Positions 1 to 7,879 of a stretch of 64,000 bases of DNA are shown one piece after another (the stretch's first letter is position 1; every line of letters starts with the position of its first letter). Below the pieces are notes generated by a model, which did no database searches, was not told the DNA's origin, and saw only the letters and a program-made list of their open reading frames with translations. The DNA lies in assembly GCF_002419965.1 (NCBI RefSeq), contig NZ_DIHC01000001.1, positions 124,001-188,000 of the forward strand, read 5' to 3'. Both the position numbers and the translations under genes were made by a program. Source of the stretch: Pseudomonas sp. UBA5706 (GTDB lineage: Bacteria; Pseudomonadota; Gammaproteobacteria; Pseudomonadales; Pseudomonadaceae).

Positions 1-312
1 GCCGGCGGCTACGGCGGCGAAGGCGTTGGCGCCAGTAACCTGGGTGGGCGCACCGTGGCGGCGCTGATTTTAGGCCAGGACAACGAACTGACCCGCCAGC
101 CCTGGGTGTTCGGCGACCGTGCATTGGCATCGCTGCCGCGCTGGGAGCCAGAGCCTCTGCGCTGGCTTGGCTACAACGCCATTATCCAGAGCTTCGTTCA
201 CGAAGATCGGGTATTGGCCAACCCCCATGCGCCGCGCTGGCGCCGCAAGATGGCTGAAGGTCTGGCCGGATGCATGGAACGTCTGATGAAGACCAAGGAG
301 CCGTTTGCATGA
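1..312 (+). CDS. FAD-dependent oxidoreductase, C-terminal part (cut by window edge)
   Basis: The frame is open from base 1 and gives the last 103 residues of a protein whose start lies outside the window. The opening GGYGGEGVGASNLGGRTVA resembles the C-terminal FAD-binding glycine-rich segment of DAO-type amine oxidases such as gamma-glutamylputrescine oxidoreductase. It is followed by a conserved RWLGYNAI-like tail. The stop overlaps the next start (ATGA), so it is translationally coupled to a cupin gene, with a PotF-like polyamine-binding protein next. That context favours an amine or polyamine oxidase. The family call is inferred from a fragment only. Confidence 0.7.
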   Translation, partial: AGGYGGEGVGASNLGGRTVAALILGQDNELTRQPWVFGDRALASLPRWEPEPLRWLGYNAIIQSFVHEDRVLANPHAPRWRRKMAEGLAGCMERLMKTKEPFA

Positions 313-650
313 AGATCGATCATTGGCGCGACACCGCCCGTTTATCACTCGGTGAGCCAGGCGCTGTCGGTGCACCGCTGGGCGAGCGGCTTTCACAGGT
401 CGCTACCGCCAGCATCACGCGCGACGACGGCGTCGAGGCGGGCGTATGGGAATGCACACCCGGCCGCTGGCGGCGTCAGATCGTGCAGCAGGAGTTCTGC
501 CATTTCATCCAGGGCCGCTGCACCTTCACCCCCGATGGCGGTGAGCCCCTTCATATCCAGGCCGGAGACGCTGTGATGTTCCCCGCGAACACCACCGGAA
601 TCTGGGATGTACAAGAAACCGTTCGCAAAAGCTATGTGCTGATTTTCTAA
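309..650 (+). CDS. Small cupin-domain protein
   Basis: A 113-residue protein that starts inside the stop codon of the preceding oxidase gene (ATGA overlap). The second half is a single cupin barrel of the DUF861 type, with QEFCHFIQGRCTFTPDGG followed by an AGDAVMFPANTTGIW strand and a terminal KSYVLIF. Such small cupins often sit beside polyamine oxidases and gamma-glutamyl-polyamine genes. Their substrate is not established. It probably belongs to one operon with the oxidase and the downstream binding protein. The family is clear and the function is not. Confidence 0.85.
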   Translation: MKIDHWRDTARLSLGEPGAVGAPLGERLSQVATASITRDDGVEAGVWECTPGRWRRQIVQQEFCHFIQGRCTFTPDGGEPLHIQAGDAVMFPANTTGIWDVQETVRKSYVLIF

Positions 651-708
651 GCTGGATTTTCCAGGCTGCCTTCACTTATAACGCCTAAAAGAAAGGTTGA
701 GGTCTCGC

Positions 709-1782
709 ATGTTGAAGTCGATCGTTCCGTTATTGTTCATCGCGTCCACCGCCCATGCGGCAGACACCGTCAGGATCTACAACTGGAGCAGCTACATCGC
801 CCCGGATACCCTGCAAAACTTCACCAGCCGCACCGGGCACCCAACTCAATATGACCTGTACGACAGCAACGAAGTGCTCGACGCCAAACTGATGGCCGGG
901 CATTCGGGGTATGACGTCGTGTTTCCCTCCAACCATTTCATGGCTCGGCAGATCACGGCTGGCGCGCTTAAACCGCTGGACCGCAGCAAACTTACCAACT
1001 GGCAAAACCTCAACCCGACACTGATGAAAGCCCTGGAGGCCAACGACCCTGGTAACCGCTACGGTTTTCCCTACCTGTGGGGCAGCACCGGCATTGGTTA
1101 CAACGTGGCCAAGGTCAAGGCGGTGCTGGGCGATGTGCCCATCGATTCGTGGGACATCGTGTTCAAGCCGGAAAACATGAAAAAACTCGCCCAATGCGGT
1201 GTGGCCATGCTCGATAACGGGCCCGAGATCCTGCCCATCGCCCTGAACTACCTGGGGCTGCCGCATCACAGCAAGGACAAGGCCGACTATGAGAAGGCTC
1301 AGGCCCTCTTGCTAAAAGTGCGCCCGTATGTGAGCTATTTCCACAACTCCAAATACACCAGCGACCTGGCCAACGGCGACGTATGCCTGGTCGTCGGGTT
1401 CTCGGGCGACGTCATGCAGGCGGCGGCACGAGCCACCGAAGCCGGAAACGGCCAGCAGATCGCTTATGCCATCCCCAAGGAAGGCTCACCGATGTGGTTC
1501 GACATGGTCGCCATGCCAGCCGATGCACCAGATGAAGCCGCCGCCTATGAGTTCCTCAACTACCTGTTGGAGCCCAAGGTGATGGCGGGCATCAGTAACC
1601 ACGTGCACTACGCCAACGGCAACACCGCTGCCGAGGCTCTGATCGACCCCGCCATCCTCAATGACCCGATGGTGTACCCGCCCGAAAGCGTAATGCAGAA
1701 ACTCTTCGTGCTGCAGGCTATGCCGCTGGAGAACGACCGACTGCGCACGCGGGTCTGGAGCCGGATCAAGAACGGCCAATGA
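709..1782 (+). CDS. Periplasmic polyamine-binding protein (PotF/SpuD-like)
   Basis: A 357-residue substrate-binding protein of a polyamine ABC transporter. A short signal peptide (about residues 1-21, ending AHA-A) precedes DTVRIYNWSSYIAPDTL, the hallmark N-terminal strand of PotD/PotF proteins. The segments YDLYDSNEVLDAKLMAG and YGFPYLWGSTGIGYN are also typical of the family. The ATG at 709 is preferred over the upstream in-frame TTG (697) because GAGGT lies 5 bases before it. No permease or ATPase gene follows. What follows is decayed sequence, so the protein may depend on a transporter encoded elsewhere. Binding of putrescine or spermidine is inferred from the family. Confidence 0.9.
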   Translation: MLKSIVPLLFIASTAHAADTVRIYNWSSYIAPDTLQNFTSRTGHPTQYDLYDSNEVLDAKLMAGHSGYDVVFPSNHFMARQITAGALKPLDRSKLTNWQNLNPTLMKALEANDPGNRYGFPYLWGSTGIGYNVAKVKAVLGDVPIDSWDIVFKPENMKKLAQCGVAMLDNGPEILPIALNYLGLPHHSKDKADYEKAQALLLKVRPYVSYFHNSKYTSDLANGDVCLVVGFSGDVMQAAARATEAGNGQQIAYAIPKEGSPMWFDMVAMPADAPDEAAAYEFLNYLLEPKVMAGISNHVHYANGNTAAEALIDPAILNDPMVYPPESVMQKLFVLQAMPLENDRLRTRVWSRIKNGQ

Positions 1783-1996
1783 GGCAATCGCCGATGCATC
1801 GGACGACCGAATCATCGGCGTCATTGACCGAATAGCCGCATGGGAGTAAACGGGCAACGCGCTGTACCGCAGTTGGGCTGAGAAAACTGATCCGGTAGCC
1901 GTTGCGGCGCAGGTCATCGGTACGCAGACCCTGACCGCTGGACTGCTTGCCAGCGTCATGATCGCCTGGTGTGCGATGCCTGGCCGCCCACACTAA
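1781..1996 (+). pseudogene. Unidentified coding remnant with in-frame stop
   Basis: Directly after the binding-protein gene one frame reads about 20 codons (EAIADASDDRIIGVIDRIAAW and so on), meets TAA at 1847-1849, then continues in the same frame with codons that look coding (NALYRSWAEKTDPVAVAAQV), ending GLLASVMIAWCAMPGRPH and a stop at 1996. There is no start codon with a ribosome site. I do not recognise the family. Smooth amino-acid composition on both sides of the stop suggests the decayed tail of a small membrane protein. It could also be chance. Confidence 0.3.
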
Positions 1997-1998
1997 GT

Positions 1999-2327
1999 TC
2001 ATCTGGTTGTAGCCAGTAATACCGCTGCCCCGAGCATCATGGCGCCCGTGATGCGATTGACGATCGACAACTTCCGTGCCGAAGGTTGTAGAGATCGAAT
2101 AATGCAGCCAGCGAGGGCCCAGCCTAGGGCGGCGATGAACTCAACCGCGATGTAGATTGCACTGAAGACGACGAATTGGGCAGTGAAGGAGGCGCGACCA
2201 CCGCAGGCAGCAAACCCCGCCTGCTGCCGTTTGCGAACGCGAGCAGGTTGTTCGCGCCTGGCGAGACGGCAACGATCGCTGCTGCAGGAAGAAACAGGAG
2301 AACTTGGGCTAGAGTCATGGCTGGCAC
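1999..2327 (-). pseudogene. LysE/RhtB-family exporter with internal deletion
   Basis: The N-terminus (MPAMTLAQVLLFLPAAA then AVSPGANNLLAFANGSRRG) is the first helix and signature loop of LysE-type amino-acid exporters. After about 45 residues the frame is lost. The end of the same protein reappears in another frame (FVVFSAIYIAVEFIAALGW and then RKLSIVNRITGAMMLGAAVL, stop at 1999). The remnant is about half the length of a normal family member, so a few hundred bases have gone from the middle. It lies next to a LysR remnant in the arrangement usual for LysE genes and their regulators. Confidence 0.75.
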
Positions 2328-2385
2328 CTCGGCATCGGCATGGTTTTATTCTAGCCAGTGCTTGCCATATCCCCAGCGGGGTCGG

Positions 2386-2662
2386 TCATATTTCGCAGAT
2401 CACCAGGAGATCAGCCAACGCCTGATCGTGCGTGCGTAACAACGCAGCGGTCGAGATCAACAGGCGCCTGCCCAGTTCGGTGAGGGAAAGTGATGGATTA
2501 TCGCGGTTTAGCAGCCGACCGCCTGCCACACCTCAAGACGCTTAATCTGAACGCTCACCGATGCCGGGCGATTATGCAAGTGCTCGGCTGCCGCGCGGAA
2601 TTTCCAATGCGCACTACAGCGTGAAAGGTACGCAACAAGTCGATGTCTAAAATGACGGACAT
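2386..2662 (-). pseudogene. LysR-family regulator, N-terminal remnant with frameshifts
   Basis: Starting at ATG 2662, the reading MSVILDIDLLRTFHAVVRIG is a LysR helix-turn-helix start. It then shifts frame to KFRAAAEHLHNRPASVSVQI and KRLEVWQAVG, and shifts again to GGRLLNRDNPSLSLTELGRR, ending at a stop at 2386. Two indels and the loss of the whole effector domain make it non-functional. It is probably the old regulator of the neighbouring LysE remnant. Each frame was read directly from the bases. Confidence 0.75.
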
Positions 2663-2736
2663 GATTCAATCCTGATGAACAACTGCTAAAGGATATATTG
2701 ATTTATTAGACTACGCCTCTTCAGCAGGCTGCGTGC

Positions 2737-3700
2737 ATGAACGAGCCTAATCAGATTCAACATGAAGAAATAGCGCGCCGCCGGTGGCATCAGAACCTGC
2801 CACTGCTCTTGCTTGAAGCCGGCCTGTTGCTGAGCTGGAGTTCGGGATTCATCGGCGCACGCTTGTCCATTGATTACGCACCCGCATTGCTGGTGGCATT
2901 TTGGCGTTGCGTAGTGGTTTCCCTTCTCCTGTTGCCCTTCGTTTGGAGACCACTGCTTGAAACCTCTTTTCGCATTCTGCTGAGACACGCAGGGATCGGA
3001 TTGTTGGCAATGGCAGGGTATCTGACCGGGTTGACGCAAGGGATCACGCTCGGCGTTCCGGCCGGGCTCGTTGCGCTGTGCGCAGATCTGCTGCCGCTGG
3101 GTATGGCGCTGCTGTGCGGCCGCGTTTCTTGGTGAGCGGTTAGTGCGTCAGGTCTGGATGGGGTAGATCGTCGGGCTGATGGGCGTGATGTGGGTTAGCC
3201 AGGGTGCGCTGGGGTTGGGCAAAGCACCGCTGTGGGCCTGCGCCTTGCCAGTAGCGGGCATGCTGTCGCTTGCGGTAGCGACATTGTGGCAAAAACGCAC
3301 CAGCACCTCACAATCAATGAGCCTTTTGCCCAATCTCTGGCTGCAATGCTTTGTATCGAGTTTCGCCTTTGCCGTCATTGAAGGCAGCCAAGGTAGTCTG
3401 GCACCGATTCCTACTACGGGCTTCGCTTTGAGCGTGCTGTGGACAGGCCTGTCCACTCTCGGCGGCTATGGGCTGTATTGGCTCTGCCTGCGCCGGAGCA
3501 CAGAAACCCGCGCTACCCGCGTGCTATACCTGAGCCCGCCGATTACCCTGCTCTGGGCCTGGGCCATGTTCGATGAACCGCAGTCCTGGCAGATGGGGGC
3601 CGGGATGGCGATTGCCGCCATAGGCATCTGGCTCGTGATGCGCGCCGATGCCCGGAAAGCCTTCGAGGCGTCATGCAATTCAGTTTCGACGGCTCCCTCT
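2737..3700 (+). pseudogene. EamA/DMT-family transporter, frameshifted
   Basis: Bases 2737-3135 encode the first half of a drug/metabolite transporter (LLLSWSSGFIGARLSIDYAP, helices to about residue 128). Bases 3179-3763 encode the second half, with the LYLSPPITLLWAWAMFDEP motif typical of the last EamA helices. Between them a one-base shift near 3121-3133 is needed to read FLGERLVRQVWMG, and that frame then has TAG at 3164-3166. With two lesions the gene is probably dead. A sequencing error is possible for one lesion but less likely for both. Tail residues after about 3700 look like read-through. Confidence 0.8.
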
Positions 3701-3809
3701 AGCGGTTCAATCGGCGGTCGAGGTGTTGCCCGCCAGCACCTCCCAATGGCGAGGGATCGCTGACTTAAGCAAGTATTCCGATCAACAGCATTTCCAACAT
3801 TCGTTCCTA

Positions 3810-3949
3810 GGTTCTGTACGAAAAGTCGGCGAGCGAAGGTCAGGCAAGGCAAAACAGGCGAGGAAGCGGAGTCTACGTGTTGTAAATGAGCATTCTGAGC
3901 CTGTTTTTAACGCAGCATCACCGAGCGCAGCCACTTTTCGTACAGAGCC
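3810..3949. mobile_element. 140-bp miniature inverted-repeat element (IS5-like)
   Basis: The left end GGTTCTGTACGAAAAGT (3810-3826) and the inverted right end ACTTTTCGTACAGAGCC (3933-3949) match at 16 of 17 positions. The dinucleotide TA flanks both sides (3808-3809 and 3950-3951), as expected of a target duplication. The inside is too short to encode a transposase. A 2-base TA duplication fits the IS427-type branch of the IS5 family, but the family assignment is inference. The element abuts the broken end of an MFS gene. Confidence 0.8.
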
Positions 3950-3951
3950 TA

Positions 3952-4214
3952 GGCCCATTCCGTACGCAGACACATGCAGTGACCGGTCGGCACCATGCTA
4001 TCGCCAGCACACAGAGCAAGGCCCGGTAGACCTGGCTGATGTGCAGGATCCTGACAGGCGGGTACTTGTCGCAGCGATTCGACGAAAAACGAGCCCTGCC
4101 CATGAAGCGCTGTTGGTGGTCTGCAACCACCAACGGCACGATAAACAACAGGATCTGATCCGTCAGCCTTGATAGAAAAAGCGAGATTAAAAATGCAAGG
4201 TAATCCTTATGCAC
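3952..4214 (-). pseudogene. MFS transporter, N-terminal remnant ending at the miniature element
   Basis: ATG at 4214 opens MHKDYLAFLISLFLSRLTDQ and ILLFIVPLVV, the first helix of an MFS protein. The next family-like residues (QTTNSASWAGL, then FFVESL) lie in other frames. The original frame resumes at YPPVRILHISQVYRALLCVL. Several small indels have therefore accumulated, and the gene stops abruptly at the edge of the inverted-repeat element at 3949. The rest of the transporter is missing on the far side, so insertion was accompanied or followed by deletion. Confidence 0.65.
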
Positions 4215-4328
4215 GCAGGACTCCTTGCATCTGGTAATGCGTCACAGCCTACGTCTAGCCGTACGCACATTGCTTTAATATGACATTCGGGAGGTAACTT
4301 GGCTGGACGCTTATAGCCTGACGGCCCA

Positions 4329-5069
4329 TCACTCAGGTAAAGCATGTCCTTCTAAAATCTCAAATCCGTCGTCAGTGGGTGCGTAACCCACGATTTTTCG
4401 GGTCTTGTCAATGGAAAGGCGTTTGTATCTATTGTCTGATACGCCATGGATCACATGAAACCCGCTCAGCTCGGCATCCACGCAACTTCTCAGTAACGCT
4501 ACGACATCCCTATCGCTGATAAACGCAGCTACATCTCGGTGGCTGTGCGTCTCTCCATGTTGAAACTTGGCTACGTTGGCAATACGGACTGCGATGGTTG
4601 TCATCTGGCCATCGTTTGCATACATCGATGCAAGAGCCTCCCCAAACGCTTTGCTGACCCCATAAAAGTTTCCTGGCCTAGGGGCCATATATTCATGCAC
4701 CTGGACGTCTTTTGGATAACCCTCAATAGCCTGGGCGCTGCTCGCAAATATGAACCGCCTGCAACCTTGCGCCTTCGCGGCGACCAGCATGTTGTAAGTG
4801 CCAATAATATTTACAGGTAGCAGAGAAGTCATGAAGTCAGCGTCCGGACTCGGGTTTGCCGCTAGATGAATCACTGTGTCGATTCCTTCGCAGGCCTCAA
4901 GGCAGCTAGACTGATCCCTGATATCAAGTGAGAAACGTTGTGCGGTTTTTGGAAGCCTCTGTGCATCTACATCAGCGAGACGCAAATCCAATCTATCGGC
5001 TTGCGCTGTCCAAAAAGCAGTGCCAATACGACCGGCAGCACCTGTGACTAGGATTTTTCGCGTGCTCAT
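4329..5069 (-). CDS. NAD-dependent epimerase/dehydratase-type SDR (uronate dehydrogenase-like)
   Basis: A 246-residue extended short-chain dehydrogenase. The nucleotide-binding motif GAAGRIG is at residues 9-15. VIHLAANPSPDADF and the catalytic FYGVSKAFGE (Tyr-x3-Lys) follow in the right order, and an FIFASSAQA strand supplies the serine. The closest well-known relatives are uronate dehydrogenases, which oxidise galacturonate or glucuronate to aldarolactones, but the substrate is not shown here. Of two nearby ATGs, 5069 is chosen because AAGGGG lies 8 bases upstream, while the ATG at 5075 is only 2 bases from it. It is a lone gene downstream of the graveyard. Confidence 0.85.
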   Translation of the reverse strand: MSTRKILVTGAAGRIGTAFWTAQADRLDLRLADVDAQRLPKTAQRFSLDIRDQSSCLEACEGIDTVIHLAANPSPDADFMTSLLPVNIIGTYNMLVAAKAQGCRRFIFASSAQAIEGYPKDVQVHEYMAPRPGNFYGVSKAFGEALASMYANDGQMTTIAVRIANVAKFQHGETHSHRDVAAFISDRDVVALLRSCVDAELSGFHVIHGVSDNRYKRLSIDKTRKIVGYAPTDDGFEILEGHALPE

Positions 5070-5164
5070 GTGCATGTCCCCTTACCGTTAGGTTCGATCT
5101 TGGATTTTTAGCTTTTGCGATCAACAGATGAATAGCGGCCATCGCCTTATAGCGGACGTTCAAC

Positions 5165-6097
5165 TCAGCAACCAAAATCGGTCTGATTTCTCTCCGCAAA
5201 TACCCGGGCGCAGAGAAAGTCGACGAATACCCGCACCTTGGGAGAAGGGTGTTTGCTGGCAGGCCAGAGCAAATGGAACTCGCCATGGCGCTGCGTGTGA
5301 TCTGGCAAAACGGTCAACAGTTGCCCCTCAGCGAGCGCCTGCCTGACCGAGAACTCAGGCAGATAGGCGATGCCCAGCCCCTGCAAGGCAAAGCACAAAC
5401 GGGTTTCGATGGTGTTGCAGATCATCGAAGTAGGCAAGGCTAACTCCGGCTCATCGGCGGCACGGCGCAAGGTCCATGTCTCCAGCTTGCCGCTATGGGA
5501 AAAACGGTAGTGCAGACAGCTGTGTTGCAGCAGATCGGCCGGTACTTTTGGCGTGCCGCGCGCTGCGAGGTAATCCGGCGAGGCGACCAACAGTGAGGGG
5601 AAAGAACCGAGCTTACGCGCCGATAAACGCGAGTCCGTTGGCGCGCCGGTTCTGACCACGACGTCGAAACCTTCCTCGATCACATCGACCAGGCGGTCGC
5701 TGAAGTCCAGGTCCAATTCGATGGCCGGGTACTGGCGCATAAAGTCGCCGAGCACCGGGTGTACCAGCGAACTGACCAAGGGCAGGCTGACCCTAAGGCG
5801 TCCACGGGGCGCGACGCTGGCGTGCGACAGCTCCAGTTGCGCGGCCTCGATTTCAGCCAGAATCCGACGACTGCGCTCCAAAAACAGCATCCCTTCGGCA
5901 GTCAGGGTGACGCTACGCGTGCTGCGGTGAAACAGTCGAACACCGAGCTTCTCTTCCAGGCGCGCCACGCTCTTGCCGATGGCCGACGCCGATACCCCGA
6001 GAAATCGGCCCGCCGCCACGAAACTGCGATTCTCAGCAACCTGCACAAACACCACGAAGCCGTTCAAGCTCTCCACGCCGCCCTCCATTGCGGACAT
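5165..6097 (-). CDS. LysR-family transcriptional regulator
   Basis: A 310-residue LysR protein of full length. The winged helix-turn-helix occupies about residues 8-68 (FVVFVQVAENRSFVAAGRFL and RLFHRSTRSVTLTAEG). A periplasmic-binding-like effector domain runs to the end, with LGIAYLPEFSVRQAL near the C-terminus. The start at 6097 is chosen because GGAG stands just upstream; ATGs at 6109 and 6088 are also possible. It is divergent from the MFS exporter at 6409, which it probably controls from the shared 311-base interval. The effector is unknown. Confidence 0.9.
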   Translation of the reverse strand: MSAMEGGVESLNGFVVFVQVAENRSFVAAGRFLGVSASAIGKSVARLEEKLGVRLFHRSTRSVTLTAEGMLFLERSRRILAEIEAAQLELSHASVAPRGRLRVSLPLVSSLVHPVLGDFMRQYPAIELDLDFSDRLVDVIEEGFDVVVRTGAPTDSRLSARKLGSFPSLLVASPDYLAARGTPKVPADLLQHSCLHYRFSHSGKLETWTLRRAADEPELALPTSMICNTIETRLCFALQGLGIAYLPEFSVRQALAEGQLLTVLPDHTQRHGEFHLLWPASKHPSPKVRVFVDFLCARVFAERNQTDFGC

Positions 6098-6109
6098 TCT
6101 GCTCCGCAT

Positions 6110-6408
6110 AAAAGCGAACTCTACCCCAGTTTTTCTTTAATCCCGGAGTTTCTATGGTGGCGAGGTCGTGAACTTCAGAAGGAACCGCGCATGGCCCTCC
6201 CTCCACTCGCTTTATCCACCGGCACGCTTTCATCTCAGCTGTCTGCGCACACCGGGGCGTCGGTGCACCAGGCGCCCCCTTCGCGGTGGGCGAAGCGACA
6301 GCAGGAACTGAGTGTCATCGCTTCCACTAACACGTTGTACGAGGGCGTGTCGGGACGGCTCGCCGCAGACCTCCGAGACGCGGCATACGGCGTCGCGGGG
6401 TTAGGCCA
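6110..6408. other. Divergent regulator/exporter interval
   Basis: About 300 bases separate the LysR gene from the MFS gene, and this is where their divergent promoters should lie. I saw no clear T-N11-A palindrome. The right half is occupied by a 73-codon open frame described separately. Confidence 0.5.
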
Positions 6409-6412
6409 ATGA
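6191..6412 (+). CDS. Possible 73-residue leader protein of the MFS gene
   Basis: An open frame from ATG 6191, with AGGAA about 8 bases upstream, ends in a TGA that overlaps the MFS start (ATGA). The product (MALPPLALSTGTLSSQLSAH and so on, ending AAYGVAGLGQ) matches nothing I know. The overlap and ribosome site are what one expects of a translated, coupled gene, but the composition is not strongly coding. It may instead be the decayed end of an older gene. Treat as tentative. Confidence 0.3.
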   Translation: MALPPLALSTGTLSSQLSAHTGASVHQAPPSRWAKRQQELSVIASTNTLYEGVSGRLAADLRDAAYGVAGLGQ

Positions 6413-7587
6413 ATTCAAAAATGCGCGATCACATGCCTTATGGACCCTTGCTGGCACTGGCAATGGCCGCCTTCATCACGATTCTTACCGAGGCACTGCC
6501 GGCGGGCCTGCTGCCCCAAATGTCGCAGGGGCTGGCCGTCTCCGAGGCGTGGATCGGACAAACCGTGACCGCTTACGCCATTGGATCGCTCCTGGCCGCC
6601 ATGCCGTTAACGGTGGCCACCCAAGGATTTCGCCGCCGTCCCTTGCTACTCGCGGCCATTGCCGGTTTTGCCATAGCCAACACGGTCACGACGTTTTCAA
6701 CCAGCTTCACGTTGACCCTCGCGGCGCGTTTTCTGGCCGGCGTTGCGGCCGGGCTGTTGTGGGCGTTATTGGCGGGTTATGCCGCGCGCCTGGTGCCCGA
6801 ACGCAGCAAGGGCCGCGCCATTGCGATTGCAATGGTGGGCACCCCACTGGCGCTCTCGTTGGGCGTCCCGGCCGGAACCTTTCTGGGCAACATCCTGGGA
6901 TGGCGCATGTGCTTTGGCATCATTAGCCTGCAGGCCATGCTGCTGATGGCCTGGGTGCGCTTCAACGTGCCGGACTTCGCCGGCAAGACTGAGGAAAAAC
7001 GCCTGTTCCTGGGCCATGTATTCACACTGCCCGGCATTCGCCCCGTGCTCTTCGTGGTACTGGCGTACGTCCTCGCGCACAACATTCTGTACACCTACAT
7101 CGCCCCGTTTCTGCAAATGGCGGGCCTGGGGTCGCAGACGGATATGGCCCTGCTGATCTTCGGCATCACCTCGTTGCTGGGCATCTGGATCGTCGGGCTG
7201 CTAATCGACCAGCACCTGCGGGCGCTGACCCTGGCAAGTTCCGCATTGTTCGGGATTTCAGCGCTGGTGTTGGGTATCGCGGCCAGTGAACCCGTTGCCG
7301 TTTTCATAGCGATAGGCGCGTGGGGACTGGCCTTTGGCGGCGCCGCAACGCTGTTTCAAACGGCATTGGCCCAAGCGGCTGGCGACGCATCGGATGTCGC
7401 ACAATCCATGCTCGTGACTGCCTGGAACACCGCCATCGCTGGCGGGGGCATTGTGGGCGGCTTGCTACTCCACCGATTCGGCGTAGAAGCCTTCCCTCCT
7501 GCATTGCTTGTGCTGTTGGCGGCCACACTGAGGGTGACGTGGTCGGCCAAGCTGCACGGATTTCCCGCGGTGCAGGGGCTGAAATAG
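6409..7587 (+). CDS. MFS transporter (DHA1-type drug or sugar exporter)
   Basis: A 392-residue, 12-helix major-facilitator protein. FITILTEALPAGLLPQMSQG in helix 1 is the classic AraJ/YdhP-like opening (TE-x-LPAGLL). RRRPLLLAA marks the loop after helix 2 and RFLAGVAAGLLWALLAGYAA helix 4. An internal symmetry break near residue 190 (LFLGHVFTLPG) joins the two six-helix halves. Such proteins export drugs, arabinose or purines, and the true substrate cannot be read here. The divergent LysR gene is its likely regulator. Confidence 0.9.
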   Translation: MNSKMRDHMPYGPLLALAMAAFITILTEALPAGLLPQMSQGLAVSEAWIGQTVTAYAIGSLLAAMPLTVATQGFRRRPLLLAAIAGFAIANTVTTFSTSFTLTLAARFLAGVAAGLLWALLAGYAARLVPERSKGRAIAIAMVGTPLALSLGVPAGTFLGNILGWRMCFGIISLQAMLLMAWVRFNVPDFAGKTEEKRLFLGHVFTLPGIRPVLFVVLAYVLAHNILYTYIAPFLQMAGLGSQTDMALLIFGITSLLGIWIVGLLIDQHLRALTLASSALFGISALVLGIAASEPVAVFIAIGAWGLAFGGAATLFQTALAQAAGDASDVAQSMLVTAWNTAIAGGGIVGGLLLHRFGVEAFPPALLVLLAATLRVTWSAKLHGFPAVQGLK

Positions 7588-7879
7588 CAGGCAATTTGAA
7601 TGCGCTGATGGGGTGGCAGGCAGCGGCGGACCTTGTGAGCAATGCGCACCTGAACGCTTTTTGCCGGAAGTGGAGTGGCATGACAGGCACCCAACGGCTA
7701 GAAGCGCTCGGAAGCGCCACAGGAGGAGCCAGTCTCTTCTCGGCAGATGCTCCGCCATGGGGGGCGGCTTCTCCTTCATTTCGCAGCGCCCCTCAGGAAC
7801 TCGCCGACACCGAGACGTCGCACACACTCGTATTGGCGCGAGCGCTAACGGTGGTCGGACGGCGTAGTTTCGCCGGGCC
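7588..7879. other. Convergent intergenic stretch, nothing recognised
   Basis: This stretch of 292 bases lies between the ends of the MFS gene and the TonB-receptor gene. I see no convincing gene, no hairpin followed by a T-run and no repeat. Confidence 0.5.

Noticed and set aside
2737..3763. An intact DMT transporter read as two genes
   Set aside because: The two halves are parts of one normal-length protein, and joining them needs both a frameshift and reading through a stop.
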